DNA of 64,000 bases, taken from the NCBI GenBank assembly GCA_029448655.1, contig JACCLO010000008.1, forward strand, positions 1,612,001 to 1,676,000. The letters run 5' to 3'. Below, one piece after another: positions 1 to 10,496 of the stretch. Both the position numbers and the translations under genes were made by a program. Each line of letters opens with the position of its first letter. The stretch's first letter is position 1. Under the pieces are notes generated by a model, which was given only the letters and a program-made list of their open reading frames with translations, did not search any database and was not told the DNA's origin. Origin of the DNA: Wolfiporia cocos. Taxonomy: Eukaryota; Basidiomycota; Agaricomycetes; Polyporales; Phaeolaceae.

Positions 1-759
1 CAGACGAAACAATTCTTCCCGCCTAGTCTTGCACAGTTCGATGCAGACTTCCAGAAAGCCTTCGGAGCCATCGAAGAAGTACAGAAGGTGCGGAAGAAAA
101 TCCTGGACGTAACCCAGGACAGAAAGGACATCGATGATTATATCACCGAGTTCAACAACTTGGCCGGGAAGGCCCAGTATGATCGATACAGCGCAGACGG
201 AAACGCGTTGCTCATAACCCTCTTCGAGAAAGGGTTACCCGAACATACGACCCGATATATCATCAGCGTTCGGCCGCTACCAGCGACCATTGATGAATGG
301 CAGTCCGCTGCCTCGTACTATGAAAATACGTATAAGATATTCTTGAAACGGGATAAACCGTTTGTCAAGAAAAAGGCTTGGCAAGCCTCGAACCAGAATA
401 ACGGACGCACTAGTGCTCCACAGACAATCGCACCAAAAGATCCGAATGTGATGGATGTAGATCGAATGACCACCCAGGAAAGGAACGATCACATCAAAAA
501 GGGAAAATGTTTCACCTGCCATCAGCCAGGACATATGTCGCGAGACTGTCCGAAGAGGCCAAGGAAGCCAGCCCGCCCTAGGCGGACTACTCGAAAAACC
601 AAAGAAGAAGAAGCCGAGCAAGAAGCTCGCATTGAAGAAGTCTCTGAGGAAGAGACTGAATACATCACCGCTAACAGAGCGGTCACAGCAATTAGGGCTC
701 TGAAAGCCAAGAACCCCGAGCTCCTAGCAAGGCTCGTAGAAGAACAGGATTTTGCCTAG
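1..759 (+). CDS. gag: Gag (C-terminal 252 residues), element A
   Basis: Structural polyprotein fragment that would package element RNA in the cytoplasmic particle. The frame is open from base 1, so this is the capsid and nucleocapsid end of a longer protein. A classical CCHC knuckle (C-X2-C-X4-H-X4-C) is encoded at 508-549, preceded by a short acidic/basic linker and followed by an arginine/proline-rich patch and a glutamate-rich tail. The stop is TAG at 757-759. The pol frame overlaps this end and lies one base back (-1), so pol expression would need a -1 shift or its own start. The N-terminal part is missing, so the real start cannot be chosen. Confidence 0.85.
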   Translation, partial: QTKQFFPPSLAQFDADFQKAFGAIEEVQKVRKKILDVTQDRKDIDDYITEFNNLAGKAQYDRYSADGNALLITLFEKGLPEHTTRYIISVRPLPATIDEWQSAASYYENTYKIFLKRDKPFVKKKAWQASNQNNGRTSAPQTIAPKDPNVMDVDRMTTQERNDHIKKGKCFTCHQPGHMSRDCPKRPRKPARPRRTTRKTKEEEAEQEARIEEVSEEETEYITANRAVTAIRALKAKNPELLARLVEEQDFA

Positions 760-1536
760 GAGGGAAGCCCACGGTCTTACCCTCCGAGAAAGCAGCACAT
801 GTAATTACCTCGTTTGAGAAGAATCGATCCCTCTTCATCCCGGTAATCATGACGCTGGCAAAATCCGTGAAGTGCAATGCACTAATCGACTCAGGAGCAA
901 TGTCGAACCTGATTCACAGCAGAGTGGTAGAAAAATACAAGGTGCCCACGCAACCCTTGAAGAACCCGATCATCGTCAAAAATGTTGACGGAACAGAAAA
1001 CAAAGATGGGCGAATAGACCGAGAAGCCACCATACTACTACGATATCCGAAGACCCAGAAAATGCGGAAAGTCCGATTCCTGGTAGGATCAATCGGAACA
1101 GAGAATATGATTCTAGGGTATGGATGGCTGAAAGACAAAAACCCCACAATCGACTGGAAGGACCAAACAGTCGATGTACGATCGATACTAGGGGCAGAAG
1201 AAAAGAAACAGGAAGCCACGATCCGAATGGATACGGTGGAGATGGTAGTTGCCCCAGAAGGAAAAATTCCAACAAGAGGGACCCAAGAAGCTGCAGGGTA
1301 TGACCTTTACGCCGCAGAAGAAACCGAGATTCCCGCCGGAGGATGGAAACTCGTCTCCACTGGAGTAAAAATGAAGATCCCGAAGGGATCGTATGGAAGG
1401 CTGGCCGGACGATCAGGCAACACCCTCAGACACGGATTGGTAGTACAAGCCGGAATCATAGATTCGGACTACCGAGGAGACGTCGGAGCCATCGTCTTCA
1501 ACTACTCAGACAAGGCGCATAGAATTATCCCGGGCA
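759..1536 (+). pseudogene. pol: Pol part 1, element A: protease and dUTPase motifs 1-3
   Basis: The frame is open from upstream of 759, and an ATG is available at 849. An aspartic protease comes first, with catalytic D-S-G-A at about 888-899. A trimeric-type dUTPase follows, with motif 1 (AAGYDLYAAE), motif 2 in altered form (GRLAGRSGNTL, where the usual proline is glycine) and motif 3 (GIIDSDYRGD). dUTPase hydrolyses dUTP to dUMP and limits uracil in new cDNA. Here it sits between protease and reverse transcriptase. Solo LTR6 cuts it just before motif 4, and the frame resumes at 2122, so this copy cannot make a complete enzyme. Confidence 0.85.
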
Positions 1537-2116
1537 TGTCACAGAATATCCAGGGGGATATAGTAACAATCCTCGCTATAGGTTATACGGGCGGCGCTAG
1601 GCGTACGCCGCTCCTCTGAGCCTCAGCCACCTCCTCGTGCGTCTCTTTAGCTTGTAGGTCACCTGACTGTTAGGTTAGCGCTGTAGGGTAGCGCGCGCCT
1701 CATCACACTCACGTTACACGTCACACACTGTATCACATGTCTCGCTTACGTACTTACTTACCTCAGCTGTTAGGGCGGTGCTGCGCACAGGCCAGCACTT
1801 AAGGGTAGACACTTAGCGTACCGTTCTTGCATGTATATAAGATACGACAGGAATGGGGCTTACTCCCCATCCTTAAGATTCTCGACGTTTGGGCCTCTGG
1901 CTCCTCTCTCACATGTGCGCCGTGCGACTCGCCTTAGGGCGTCCTCTACTGCTAGGCTGGTAGCGACTCGACAGTATAAGTATCCTGTACGACGACTTCC
2001 TTAATTCCGAGGGAATGCCTCTGTACTCGCCGCTGCTCGTCGCCGCCTTGTAGCAAGACCTTGGGGGTTTTCCCCTGCCTATAGCAGGGTCGCACAGCCC
2101 TTGTAAGTCTGTGTCA
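1537..2116 (+). mobile_element. Solo LTR6 inside the dUTPase of element A
   Basis: A 580-bp block starts TGTCACAG and ends CTGTGTCA. It is flanked on both sides by GGGCA (1532-1536 and 2117-2121), a perfect 5-bp target duplication. Removing the block and one duplication restores the dUTPase frame across motif 4 (GMRIAQII). A TATA-like stretch lies near 1835. No internal coding region is present, so this is the scar of LTR-LTR recombination. A relative of the same family is at 46052-46610, sharing the start region and a GC-rich stretch containing GCGCTGTAGGGTAGCGCGCG. Confidence 0.93.
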
Positions 2117-2121
2117 GGGCA

Positions 2122-3674
2122 TGCGAATAGCCCAGATAATTTTCGAACGACACCTCACCCCCGACATCTTAAAGGTCGAAGATCTAGATGAAACAGAACG
2201 AGGGGAGAAAGGGTTCAGATCCACGGATCAGCCAGAAGAAACAGCGCAGCGGCTCTATACTCCCGAAGAGTACGAAGCGATCCGACGCTTCGCAAAAGAT
2301 AACCCTAGGATCATAGGAAAGAAAGGGGAGATGCGAAAGAAGTTCCAAACAAAGATACAAATCATCAACGCTGTCAGGAAAGCGCTGACGAAATCCCAGG
2401 AATTCGCACAAAAAACCCCCGAACCAGAACGAACGATTGAAGAGATGGTCCCGAAACACCTACTGGACTTCGCCAAGGTGTTCAGTAAGGAGTCCGCAGC
2501 AGCGTTCCCCCCGTCGAGACCATGGGACCACGCAATCAAATTAAAACCCGATTTTGTGCCGAAAGACTGCAAAGTCTATGCACTCTCACCTAAAGAGCAA
2601 CAGGCACTGGACGAATTCCTAAAAGAAAACTTGGCCAAGGGATTCATAGTCCCTTCAAAATCCCCGATGGCGTCACCATTCTTTTTCGTCCCAAAGAAAG
2701 ACAGCGGCCTACGACCCTGTCAAGATTATCGATATCTGAATGAAGGGACGATAAAGAACGTCTATCCCTTGCCACTGATCTCAGAGCTCCTGGAAAAGCT
2801 AAAAGGAGCAAAGATCTTCACGAAAATGGACCTTAGAGCGGGATACAACAACGTGCGAATCAAAAAAGGAGACAAATGGAAAGCGGCCTTCAAAACGAAC
2901 CGAGGGCTGTACGAGCCCACAGTTATGTTTTTCGGATTGTGCAATGCACCCGGGACCTTTCAGGCAATGATGAACGAAATCCTGAAAGAAGAAATCCTCG
3001 AAGGATGGGTGCTTGTTTATATGGACGACATCCTCATTTTCTCAGAAAACGAGAAAATACACAAGGAACGGGAGCGGCGGATCCTTCAGAGATTGGTGGA
3101 TAACCACCTCTTTGTGAAACCCGAGAAATCCGCCTTCGGTGTCGACAGGGTCGAATTTCTGGGACTAGTCATCACCCCAGGAAGTATCCAGATGGACCCA
3201 GCAAAACTCAATGGGATTAAGGAGTGGCCGACTCCCCGAAATCTCAAAGAAGTCAGATCCTTCCTAGGATTTGCAAACTTCTATCGGAAATTTATCGATC
3301 ACTACTCTACGCACGCCCGGCCCTTGGTTGACCTCACAAAAACAGTCACAGGGACAGGGTTCCAATGGACGGAGAAAGAACAGAAAGCATTCGAATTCAT
3401 GAAGAAAGCATTCACGACGGCGCCCGCACTAGGAACACCAGATAAGGAGAAAACGTTCATCCTCGAAACAGATGCATCTCAGTTCGCCACAGGAGCAGTA
3501 CTGAAACAGATAGATGAAACAGGGAGCAAACGGCCGGTGGGATACCTCTCACAATCCCTGACACCAACAGAACGGAGCTACGAAATCTACGATCGCGAAC
3601 TACTCGGGATAGTCCGAGCATTAGAAGAATGGCGACACCTATTGGAAGGAGCACCGCATCGGATCTTGATCTGA
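2122..3674 (+). pseudogene. pol: Pol part 2, element A: dUTPase end, reverse transcriptase, RNase H
   Basis: Begins with dUTPase motif 4 and a divergent motif 5 ([10 protein letters not shown] instead of the usual RGxGGFGSTG). A linker and the reverse transcriptase follow. RT has the FVPKKD and LDLR-like ([10 protein letters not shown]) blocks, catalytic YMDD at about 3018-3029, and the FLG block. RNase H starts near 3455 ([12 protein letters not shown]). An in-frame TGA at 3672-3674 replaces a tryptophan codon within RNase H. The frame continues unchanged after it, so this is a single nonsense change (TGG to TGA) in an otherwise open pol. Confidence 0.88.
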
Positions 3675-6443
3675 AGTGATCATCAGAACCTGACGTACTG
3701 GAGAAGCGCACAGCGCCTAAATCGGCGACAAGCGAGATGGCATCTATTCCTTTCACAATTCGACCTGAAATTGCAGCACATCCCCGGAAGGAAACTAGTC
3801 ATGGCCGACACGCTTTCCAGGTTGTACCACCTGGACAAAAGCAACGAAGACAACGAGGGAATCACCATGATTCCAGACGAACTCGTCGTCCACGCAATCC
3901 AGATCCCGATCATCGATCGAATCAAGAACGCCAACGATCGAGATGAATCTGCGGAACAGGCGATCCGCGCTCTAGGGGGCACAGGCGAATTCCCCGCGAC
4001 AACCACCGCAGATCAATGGCAACAAACGGATGGGATACTGCTCTACAGGGGCAGGATGTACGTGCCGAAGGATGAGGGCCTTCGACGGGACGTCATCTCA
4101 AAATACCACAACACGATCCCGGCCGGACACCCTGGGATCTGGGGTACAACAGTACAGGTTACGACCCACTTTTGGTGGCCTGACATGAGAACAATGATAG
4201 CGGAATACGTCCGGGGCTGTGCAATCTGTCAACAGATGAAACCTGATAGGAATCCGCTGAAACCCCCCTTGCAACCAATACCGACACGGGAAGACGCCCT
4301 CCCCTTCTCACCGTGCTCGGTCGATTTTGTCACCAACCTGCCAAGAGTCGGAAAGTATGACTTCATGATGGTGATTGTCGACCATGGCCTATCCAAGGCC
4401 ATCTCTCTCACCCCATGCGACAAAACGATCACTAGCGAAGGGGCGGCAGAGATATTTCACCGGAAAATCTACTCGCTATATGGCATCCCCCAAAAGATCA
4501 TTTCAGACAGAGGACCGCAGTTTGCATCAAAGCTTTTCAAGGAATTATGCAAGCTGCAGGGAACAGAATCAGCGATGAGTACGGCGTACCATCCACAGAC
4601 CGACGGACAGACAGAAGGAATGAATCAACAGATCGAAGTATACCTTCGCATCTATTGCATGAACGACCCGTTCCAATGGGTACAGCGACTGCCTGACGTC
4701 GAATTTGCGCACAACACCAGACGAACCGAAAACCGACCAGCGCCACTTGAAATAATCCTAGGATACGTCCCGAGGGGATTTCCAGATTATGACAGAGTAG
4801 GGAACGTCTCGGCAGCAGTTGACAGGATCAAGAAGATCAAGGAGGCGCGAAAGATGGCATTCATCGTGCATGAATTAGCCCAGAAAAGAATGGCAGGGCG
4901 GTTCCTCAGAGAACTGCCAAAGCTTGCGAAAGGGGACAAGGTCTGGCTCGATGCCAAGAACCTAACAATCCCCTACGAATCGAACAAACTGGCACCAAAA
5001 AGAGAGGGACCCTTCACCATCGCAGAAAAGATGGGACCCACGACATACCGGTTGCAGTTACCGACGAACTGGAAAATTCATCCGGTATTCCATGCCGCCT
5101 TACTAAAACCGTTCAGAGAAACGAGGGTGCACGGACCCAATTACCTACGGCCGCCACCTGATATCATCAAGGGACAAGAAGAGTACGAAGTCGAAGCCAT
5201 CTTGGCTGATAGATGGCGAGGGAAGAAGCACCAGTACTTCGTCAAGTGGAAAGGCTATGCCACGGCCGACAACTCATGGGAAGATGAGGTGAACTTGGAG
5301 CATTCCAAGGAGCTGATAAAAGACTACCACAGGACGAGAGTCAGGACAACCCCCGACACTCGAAAACAAGACAGTAATAGTATGTCGACAACTCGCCACC
5401 AGCTCCCCCGCCGTACCATGACCCCTGGCGATGCAGATCGTCGAGAAGGCCGACCGCGAGGTACGCCACCAAGAAGGTACTCCCCCCAGCATCTGCAGAT
5501 TAGACACGCCCTCCTCTGGTACAGGGCCGAGGGACCTTTTGCTGGCCGAGCCGATGGCTGGTCGGCCCTCTTCGACATCGCGCAGGACCTCACCCACGTC
5601 TACAGCTCGTACCAGAACATCACCAAGGACCTCGTCCGAATGGAGGGGCAGATCAGAGCGCAGAGAGAGGGACTCGAGTTACTCACCGACAGACTTATCG
5701 ACCGATTGGCCGCCACTACGACGGCCCGACTACGACACGCGCTCAACGACTTCGAGGATCGCGAGCACGTTACTCCCAATCGACCCGAATACACACCGCG
5801 ACCTGCCCGCTTTTTCACCCCCGACAAACGACGCCGAGTTGCAAGGCCGTTTGATTTTATGGAGGGCGATAGAGTATTATTTCCGTTGCCTACCGAGACT
5901 CAGAGGGCCCGTCGAACAGGAGTTAGAGACCCGACGCCACGTATTTCTGGTATGGGAGGCAACGGGAGACGTGAACCACCTGCACGCCCGACGAGCCCTC
6001 GGGCTACCCCAGCGCGACAGCGAAGAGCGAATAGCACGCCGCCTATTCGACGATCTCCTTCAGTGCAGAGTATTACCCGTGAGGAGTTTGAGCGAGGTGC
6101 GAGGGAGCACAAACGAGACACCGCCTCCCTACCAACGTGGGCCGCACGGAACCTCCACCGAGCCGCACACCACTGGAGGTACCAGCATAACGAATACCTC
6201 CGCGATATCCCTTCCCTACGGGTACCAGCGAGGCCCTCACCCGAGCAGCCGTGCCGACAATGTGGTTCCGCTAACCACTGGATCCTCGACTGCCCCGATT
6301 ATATTTGCAGAACTTGTGGGCTCAATCAACCAGGTCATCGACAGAATGAATGCCGCCAACACTTCGTATGGCGAACTCCTACGACCCCGTCCCTCAGCGG
6401 GAACGGCAACATCTACAACGAGCAGGACGCCGAGGCACTCTGA
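3675..6443 (+). pseudogene. pol: Pol part 3, element A: RNase H end, integrase, chromodomain, tandem zinc knuckles
   Basis: Continues the same frame after the TGA. The integrase has an HHCC zinc domain (HNTIPAGHPG ... CAICQQMK, about 4110-4240), a DDE core (DFV, SDRGPQF, and E in TDGQTEGMNQ) and a GPY/F-type module (KREGPFTIAEKMGPTTYRLQLP region, near 5000-5100). A chromodomain at about 5180-5320 contains YFVKWKGY and NSWE. About 370 further residues follow, rich in Arg, Pro and Thr. They end with two CCHC knuckles at about 6250-6350: C-X2-C-X4-H-X4-C and C-X2-C-X6-H-X4-C. Such nucleocapsid-like knuckles after a chromodomain are unusual. The stop is at 6441-6443. Confidence 0.88.
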
Positions 6444-6486
6444 AGAGGGGAACTTGGAAAATTCGTCGAGGCCGACGAATGCTTAG
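5431..6486 (+). other. Long overlapping reading frame inside the pol extension of element A
   Basis: A 351-codon open frame overlaps the C-terminal extension of pol in another phase and ends ten bases before the 3' LTR. Its sister in element B is open in two pieces (9595-10029 and 10087-10485) separated by a TGA. In the second half the pol frame with its zinc knuckles changes less between the copies than this frame does. That favours pol as the selected frame and this one as a by-product of GC-rich sequence, although the pattern is less clear in the first half. No domain recognised. Confidence 0.25.
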
Positions 6487-6497
6487 GGAGGGGCTGA

Positions 6498-7205
6498 TGT
6501 TACGGTTATTTTGATTTTTCGAATATCGACAGAACTCACCACTGGGCGAATACGATACAGGGACTTGTTGCGCAACCAACTCCCCTGGCTACTCGTGACT
6601 CTACTGGGTGCATCCCCAGTTGTACTAGTCTATAGGGCGCGTTTCACCTTTGGCAGATCCAACTCTGCCACCGTTTCATTTTCATCGTTTATTAGCTGAT
6701 AGATGGCGTTCAACCGCCATCATTCCTATCTATCGTCTCAGGTATATCACTACATACCTATCAAACGTTTGATACTATAGCGTAGATAGTATCGGTGACA
6801 TCTGGGACGGACTTGACCCCTGAAACCCAACGTAGTATATAAACTAATGTACCTACTGTCGAGGCTCTTCAGCTCGACCTTGTTGTACAAACAAGAAGTC
6901 TTATACTCGTTCTCAAACGTAGGAAACTACGCTCAGTATTTCTCACTCGAGCAACCGAACGACTAAGTCCTCGAAGTGCACACTGACTTCTCGGACTTAG
7001 GCGAGTCTTATATTCTATTCGATTCGTACCTGAACAGATTATATCCTCTAACGCGTATTGGATATTAAATGACCTCCTAAGGACTTCACTTAGGACCCGA
7101 AGGCATCTAACGAGTATTTGCCTTGCATATGGCAACGTGCCTACGTGCAGAAGAACGATCTATATTCGCGATTCGAATATACGAACGGGTATTCGACCCG
7201 TAACA
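6498..7205 (+). repeat. LTR1, 3' LTR of element A
   Basis: A 708-bp LTR starts TGTTACGG and ends CCGTAACA, preceded by a purine tract (AGGGAGGGGCTGA, 6485-6497) for plus-strand priming. A TATA box lies at 6836-6843. About 35 nt further on, at 6871-6881, is AGCTCGACCTT, the exact complement of the primer-binding 11-mer seen just inside LTR1 of fragment J. Six other LTR1 copies are in the window: 8957-9663, 10497-11209, 20463-21170, 25363-26058, 54452-55136 and 55658-56167. Confidence 0.93.
6871..6881 (+). promoter_or_regulatory. Predicted self-primer (transcript 5' end) of LTR1
   Basis: AGCTCGACCTT begins 35 nt after the start of the TATATAAA box at 6836, where a transcript is expected to begin. 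Its reverse complement AAGGTCGAGCT lies one base inside the 5' LTR of fragment J (55646-55656, minus strand) and of fragment K (12275-12285, minus strand). The match is exactly 11 nt and the flanking bases differ. Tf1 of fission yeast is known to prime its own reverse transcription with the first 11 nt of its mRNA. This arrangement predicts the same mechanism. Confidence 0.75.
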
Positions 7206-7569
7206 GATATGTCCCGAGAGGATTCCCAGACTATGACAGAATAGGGAACATCCCGGCAGCAGTCGAGCGGATCAAGAAAATCAAAGAGGTGCGAAACATG
7301 GCATTCATCGCGCACGAACTAGCACAGAAAAGAATGGTGGGACGTTTCCTCCGAGAACTTCCCAAACTTGAGAAGGGGGACAAGGTCTGGCTTGATGCAA
7401 AGAACTTGACGATACCATATGAATCAAACAAGCTAGCACCAAAAAGAGAAGGACCCTTCACCATCATGAAAAAGATGGGGCCCACGACCTATCGGCTACA
7501 GTTACCGACAAGCTGGAAGATTCACCCTGTCTTCCATGCTGCATTACTGAAACCATTCAAGGAAACGAG
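7206..7569 (+). pseudogene. pol: Element B integrase C-terminal part
   Basis: About 120 codons closely match the integrase of A from VPRGFPDYDR through the GPY/F-like module to HPVFHAALLKPF. No nonsense codon occurs within this piece. It is cut on the left by element A and on the right by solo LTR5, after an ACGAG duplication. It encodes no complete enzyme on its own. Confidence 0.88.
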
Positions 7570-8407
7570 TGACACGGATCTATCCTGTGGGACTCACCTA
7601 GTCGCTATCCTTAGGTAGTAGGGCGACTAGAGGAGGAAGATAAACCCAGTGCAGCAAGTACCATTGGAAGTAGTATTGCAGCAAGGCCAAGAGTGCTTGG
7701 GACTACCGATGGTAGTCCGCCGGGGAGTACCTATGGTACTCCACCTATGGGCACATGGTGGTGAAGACGATAGAATAGAACTGAAGTATGGAGCACTTGG
7801 CTCCTACTTAAATACATGTATGCGGAGAGGTCATGTGCTACTGTATAGTACTACCTTTCCGGGTTATGCGGCTTTGCCAAAGGGCGAAGCTTATCTTATC
7901 TATGTGTTTATGATCCTATCTACAATGGCCGTGTGGGCCGGTAATGGCCGCACCAATAGTAGTGAAGAAGGTTTATTATTATCTTGATTAACGCGGGCAC
8001 AGCCCGGGTATCATGTAGTTGTCCGGAGAATAGGCAAGAGCCGATCCAGGAGGACAGGCCGAGGAGGCCGACCCAATAGAACATTGCTTGGTGGCGATGT
8101 TTGTGGTTGTGGACATAATTATGCGAGCGTGCCGCACTCGGCCTATCATTATGATCTAAGATCTTATGATGTGGCTGGTCTTGCTCTGACGGGCGAGACT
8201 TATGACGTAGCTGTAGTGTTGCTATTGGACCGGATGGTACCGTAGCGTTTATGTAAGCTGGTCATGTGGTTGATAAGCCCAGTTAAGAGCTTGTCGTGGT
8301 GGCAATGGGAGTTAACCCGTAGATAACATGTAGTTAGACGTATAAATCCCGGATAAATTGCTATAATCGTAGGAAAAATGCTGTAAGCTCCAAATAAATC
8401 TGTGACA
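7570..8407 (-). mobile_element. Solo LTR5 (838 bp) in element B
   Basis: The block starts TGACACGG and ends TCTGTGACA on the plus strand. It is therefore in reverse orientation to the copies at 18047-19135 and 61241-62403, which share its internal sequence. ACGAG flanks it on both sides (7565-7569 and 8408-8412). Excision rejoins the integrase to the chromodomain coding sequence of B. No coding capacity was recognised. Confidence 0.92.
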
Positions 8408-8956
8408 ACGAGGGTGCACAGACCCAATTATCTACGGCCATCACCTGATATCATCAAGGGACAAGAAGAGTACGAAGTCAAAGCCATCATCGCTGATAGA
8501 TGGTGAGGAAAGAAGCACCAGTACTTCGTCAAGTGGAAAGGCTATGCCACAGCCGACAACTCATGGGAAGACGAAGGAAATTTAGAACACTCCAGGGAAC
8601 TGATAAAAGACTACCACAAGACGAGAGTCAGAACAACCCCCGACACTCGAAAACCAAACGGTAATAGTATGTCGACGACTCGCCACCAGCTACCCCGTCG
8701 CACCACAACCCCCGGTGATGCGGACCGACGAGAAGGCCGGCTGAGAGGTATGCCACCAAGAAGGTACTCTCCCCAGCACCTGCAGATCAGACACGCCCTC
8801 CTCTGGTACAGGGCCGAGGGACCTTTTGCTGGCCGAGCCGATGGCTGGTCGGCCCTCTTTGACATCGCGCAGGACCTCACCCACGTATACAGCTCATACC
8901 AGAACATCACCGAGGACCTCGTCCGAATGGAGGGGCAGATCAGAGCGCAGAGGGAG
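8408..8956 (+). pseudogene. pol: Element B chromodomain with nonsense codon, and extension
   Basis: Encodes the linker and a chromodomain matching A (YFVKWKGYATADNSWED). A TGA at 8504-8506 lies where A has CGA, a C-to-T change at a CpG. Downstream, the frame is open through the start of the proline/arginine-rich extension (from about 8669), until solo LTR1 enters after GGGAG at 8952-8956. No normal pol can be made from this copy. Confidence 0.88.
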
Positions 8957-9663
8957 TGTTACGGTTATTTTGATTTTTCGAATATCGACAGAACTCACCA
9001 CCAGGCGAATACGATACAGGGACTTGTTGCACAACCAGCCCCCTGGCTACTCGTGATCTTACTGGGCGCATCCCCAGTTGTACTAGTCTATAGGGCTCGT
9101 TTCATCTTTGGCAGATCCAACCCTGCCACCGTTTCATGTTCATCGTTTATTAGCTGACAGATGGCGTTCAACCGCCATCATTCCTATCTATCGTCTCAGA
9201 TATATCACTCCATACTTATCAGACGTTTGGTACTATAGCGTAGATAGTATCGGTGGCATCTGGGACAGACTTGACCCCTGAAACTTAGCGTAGTATAAAA
9301 ACTCATGTACTTACCGTCGAGGCTCTTCAGCTCGACCTTGTTGTATAAACAAGAAGTCTTATACTCGTTCTCAAACGTAGGAAACTACGCTCAGTATTTC
9401 TCACTCGAGCAATCGAACGACTAAGTCCTCGAAGTGCACATTGACTTCTCGGACTTAGGCGAGTCTTATATTCTATTCGACTTGCACTTGAACAGATTAT
9501 ATCCTCTAACGCGTATTGGATATTAACCGATCTCCTAAGGACTTCACTTAGGACCCGAAGGCATCTAACGAGTATTTGCCTTGCATACGGCGACATGCCT
9601 ACGTGCAGAAGAACGATCTATATTTGCGACTCGAATATACGAACGGGTATTCGACCCGTAACA
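8957..9663 (+). mobile_element. Solo LTR1 inserted in element B
   Basis: A 707-bp LTR1 starts TGTTACGG and ends CCGTAACA. It is flanked by GGGAG at 8952-8956 and 9664-9668. It lies in the same orientation as B and belongs to the same family, so family 1 was still transposing after B had inserted. Removing it restores the extension reading frame. Confidence 0.94.
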
Positions 9664-10442
9664 GGGAGGGACTCGAACTACTCACCGACCGACTTATCGA
9701 CAGATTGGCCGCCACTACAACGGCCCGATTACGACACGCGCTCAACGACTTCGAGGATCGGGAGCACGTTACTCCCAACCGACCCGGATACACACCACGA
9801 CCCGCCCGCTTTTTCTCCACCAACGAACGACACCGAGTTGCAAGGCCGATTAATTTTATGGAACACGATCGAGTATTATTTCCATTGCCTATCGAGACTC
9901 AGAGAGCCCGCCGAACAGGAGTTAGAGACCCGACGCCACGTATTCCTGGTATGGGAGGCGACGGGAGACGTGAACCACCTGCACGCCCGACGAGCCCTAG
10001 GGCTACCCCAGCGCGACAGCGAAGAGTGAATAGCACGCCGCCTATTCGACGATCTCCATCAGTGCAAAGTATAACCCGCGAGGAGTTTGAGCGAAGTGCG
10101 AGGGAGCACAAACGAGACACCGCCTCCTTACCCACATGGGCAGCCCGAAACCTCCATCGCGCCGTGCACCACTGGAGGTACCGACATAATGAATACCTCC
10201 GAGATATCCCTTCTTTATGGGTACCAGCGAGGCCCTCGCCCGAACAACCCTGTCGACAGTGCGGATCTGCCAGCCACTGGATCCTTGACTGTCCCGATCA
10301 TATTTGCAGAGCTTGTGGGCTCAATCAACCAGGTCATCGACAGAATGAATGCCGCCAACACTTCGTATGGCGAACTCCTACGACCCCGTCCCTCAGCGGG
10401 AATGGGGATATCTACAACGAACAGGACGCTGAGGCTCTCTGA
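9664..10442 (+). pseudogene. pol: Element B C-terminal extension with tandem zinc knuckles
   Basis: About 258 codons align with the end of A's pol at roughly 92 percent identity by eye (21 differences counted). Both CCHC knuckles keep all metal ligands at about 10252-10350 (CRQCGSASHWILDC and CRACGLNQPGHRQNEC). That retention, with changes concentrated outside the knuckles, suggests the extension was functional when these elements were active. The stop is at 10440-10442, about 55 bases before the LTR. Confidence 0.85.
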
Positions 10443-10496
10443 AAGAGGGGGCTTGGAGAATTCGTCGAGGACGACGAACGCTTAGGAGGGAGCTGA

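Larger units (their letters stand above)
1..7205 (+). mobile_element. Element A: Ty3/gypsy chromovirus, family 1, 5' end outside window
   Basis: The order read is gag with zinc knuckle, protease, dUTPase, reverse transcriptase, RNase H, integrase, chromodomain, a C-terminal extension with two more zinc knuckles, purine tract and 3' LTR. The 5' LTR and gag start lie left of base 1. The pol is broken by a solo LTR (1537-2116) and a TGA at 3672-3674. Directly after the 3' LTR the sequence resumes inside the integrase of a sister copy (element B), so A is nested in B. The first bases after the LTR are GATAT, the expected target duplication, but its partner is not in the window. Confidence 0.93.
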
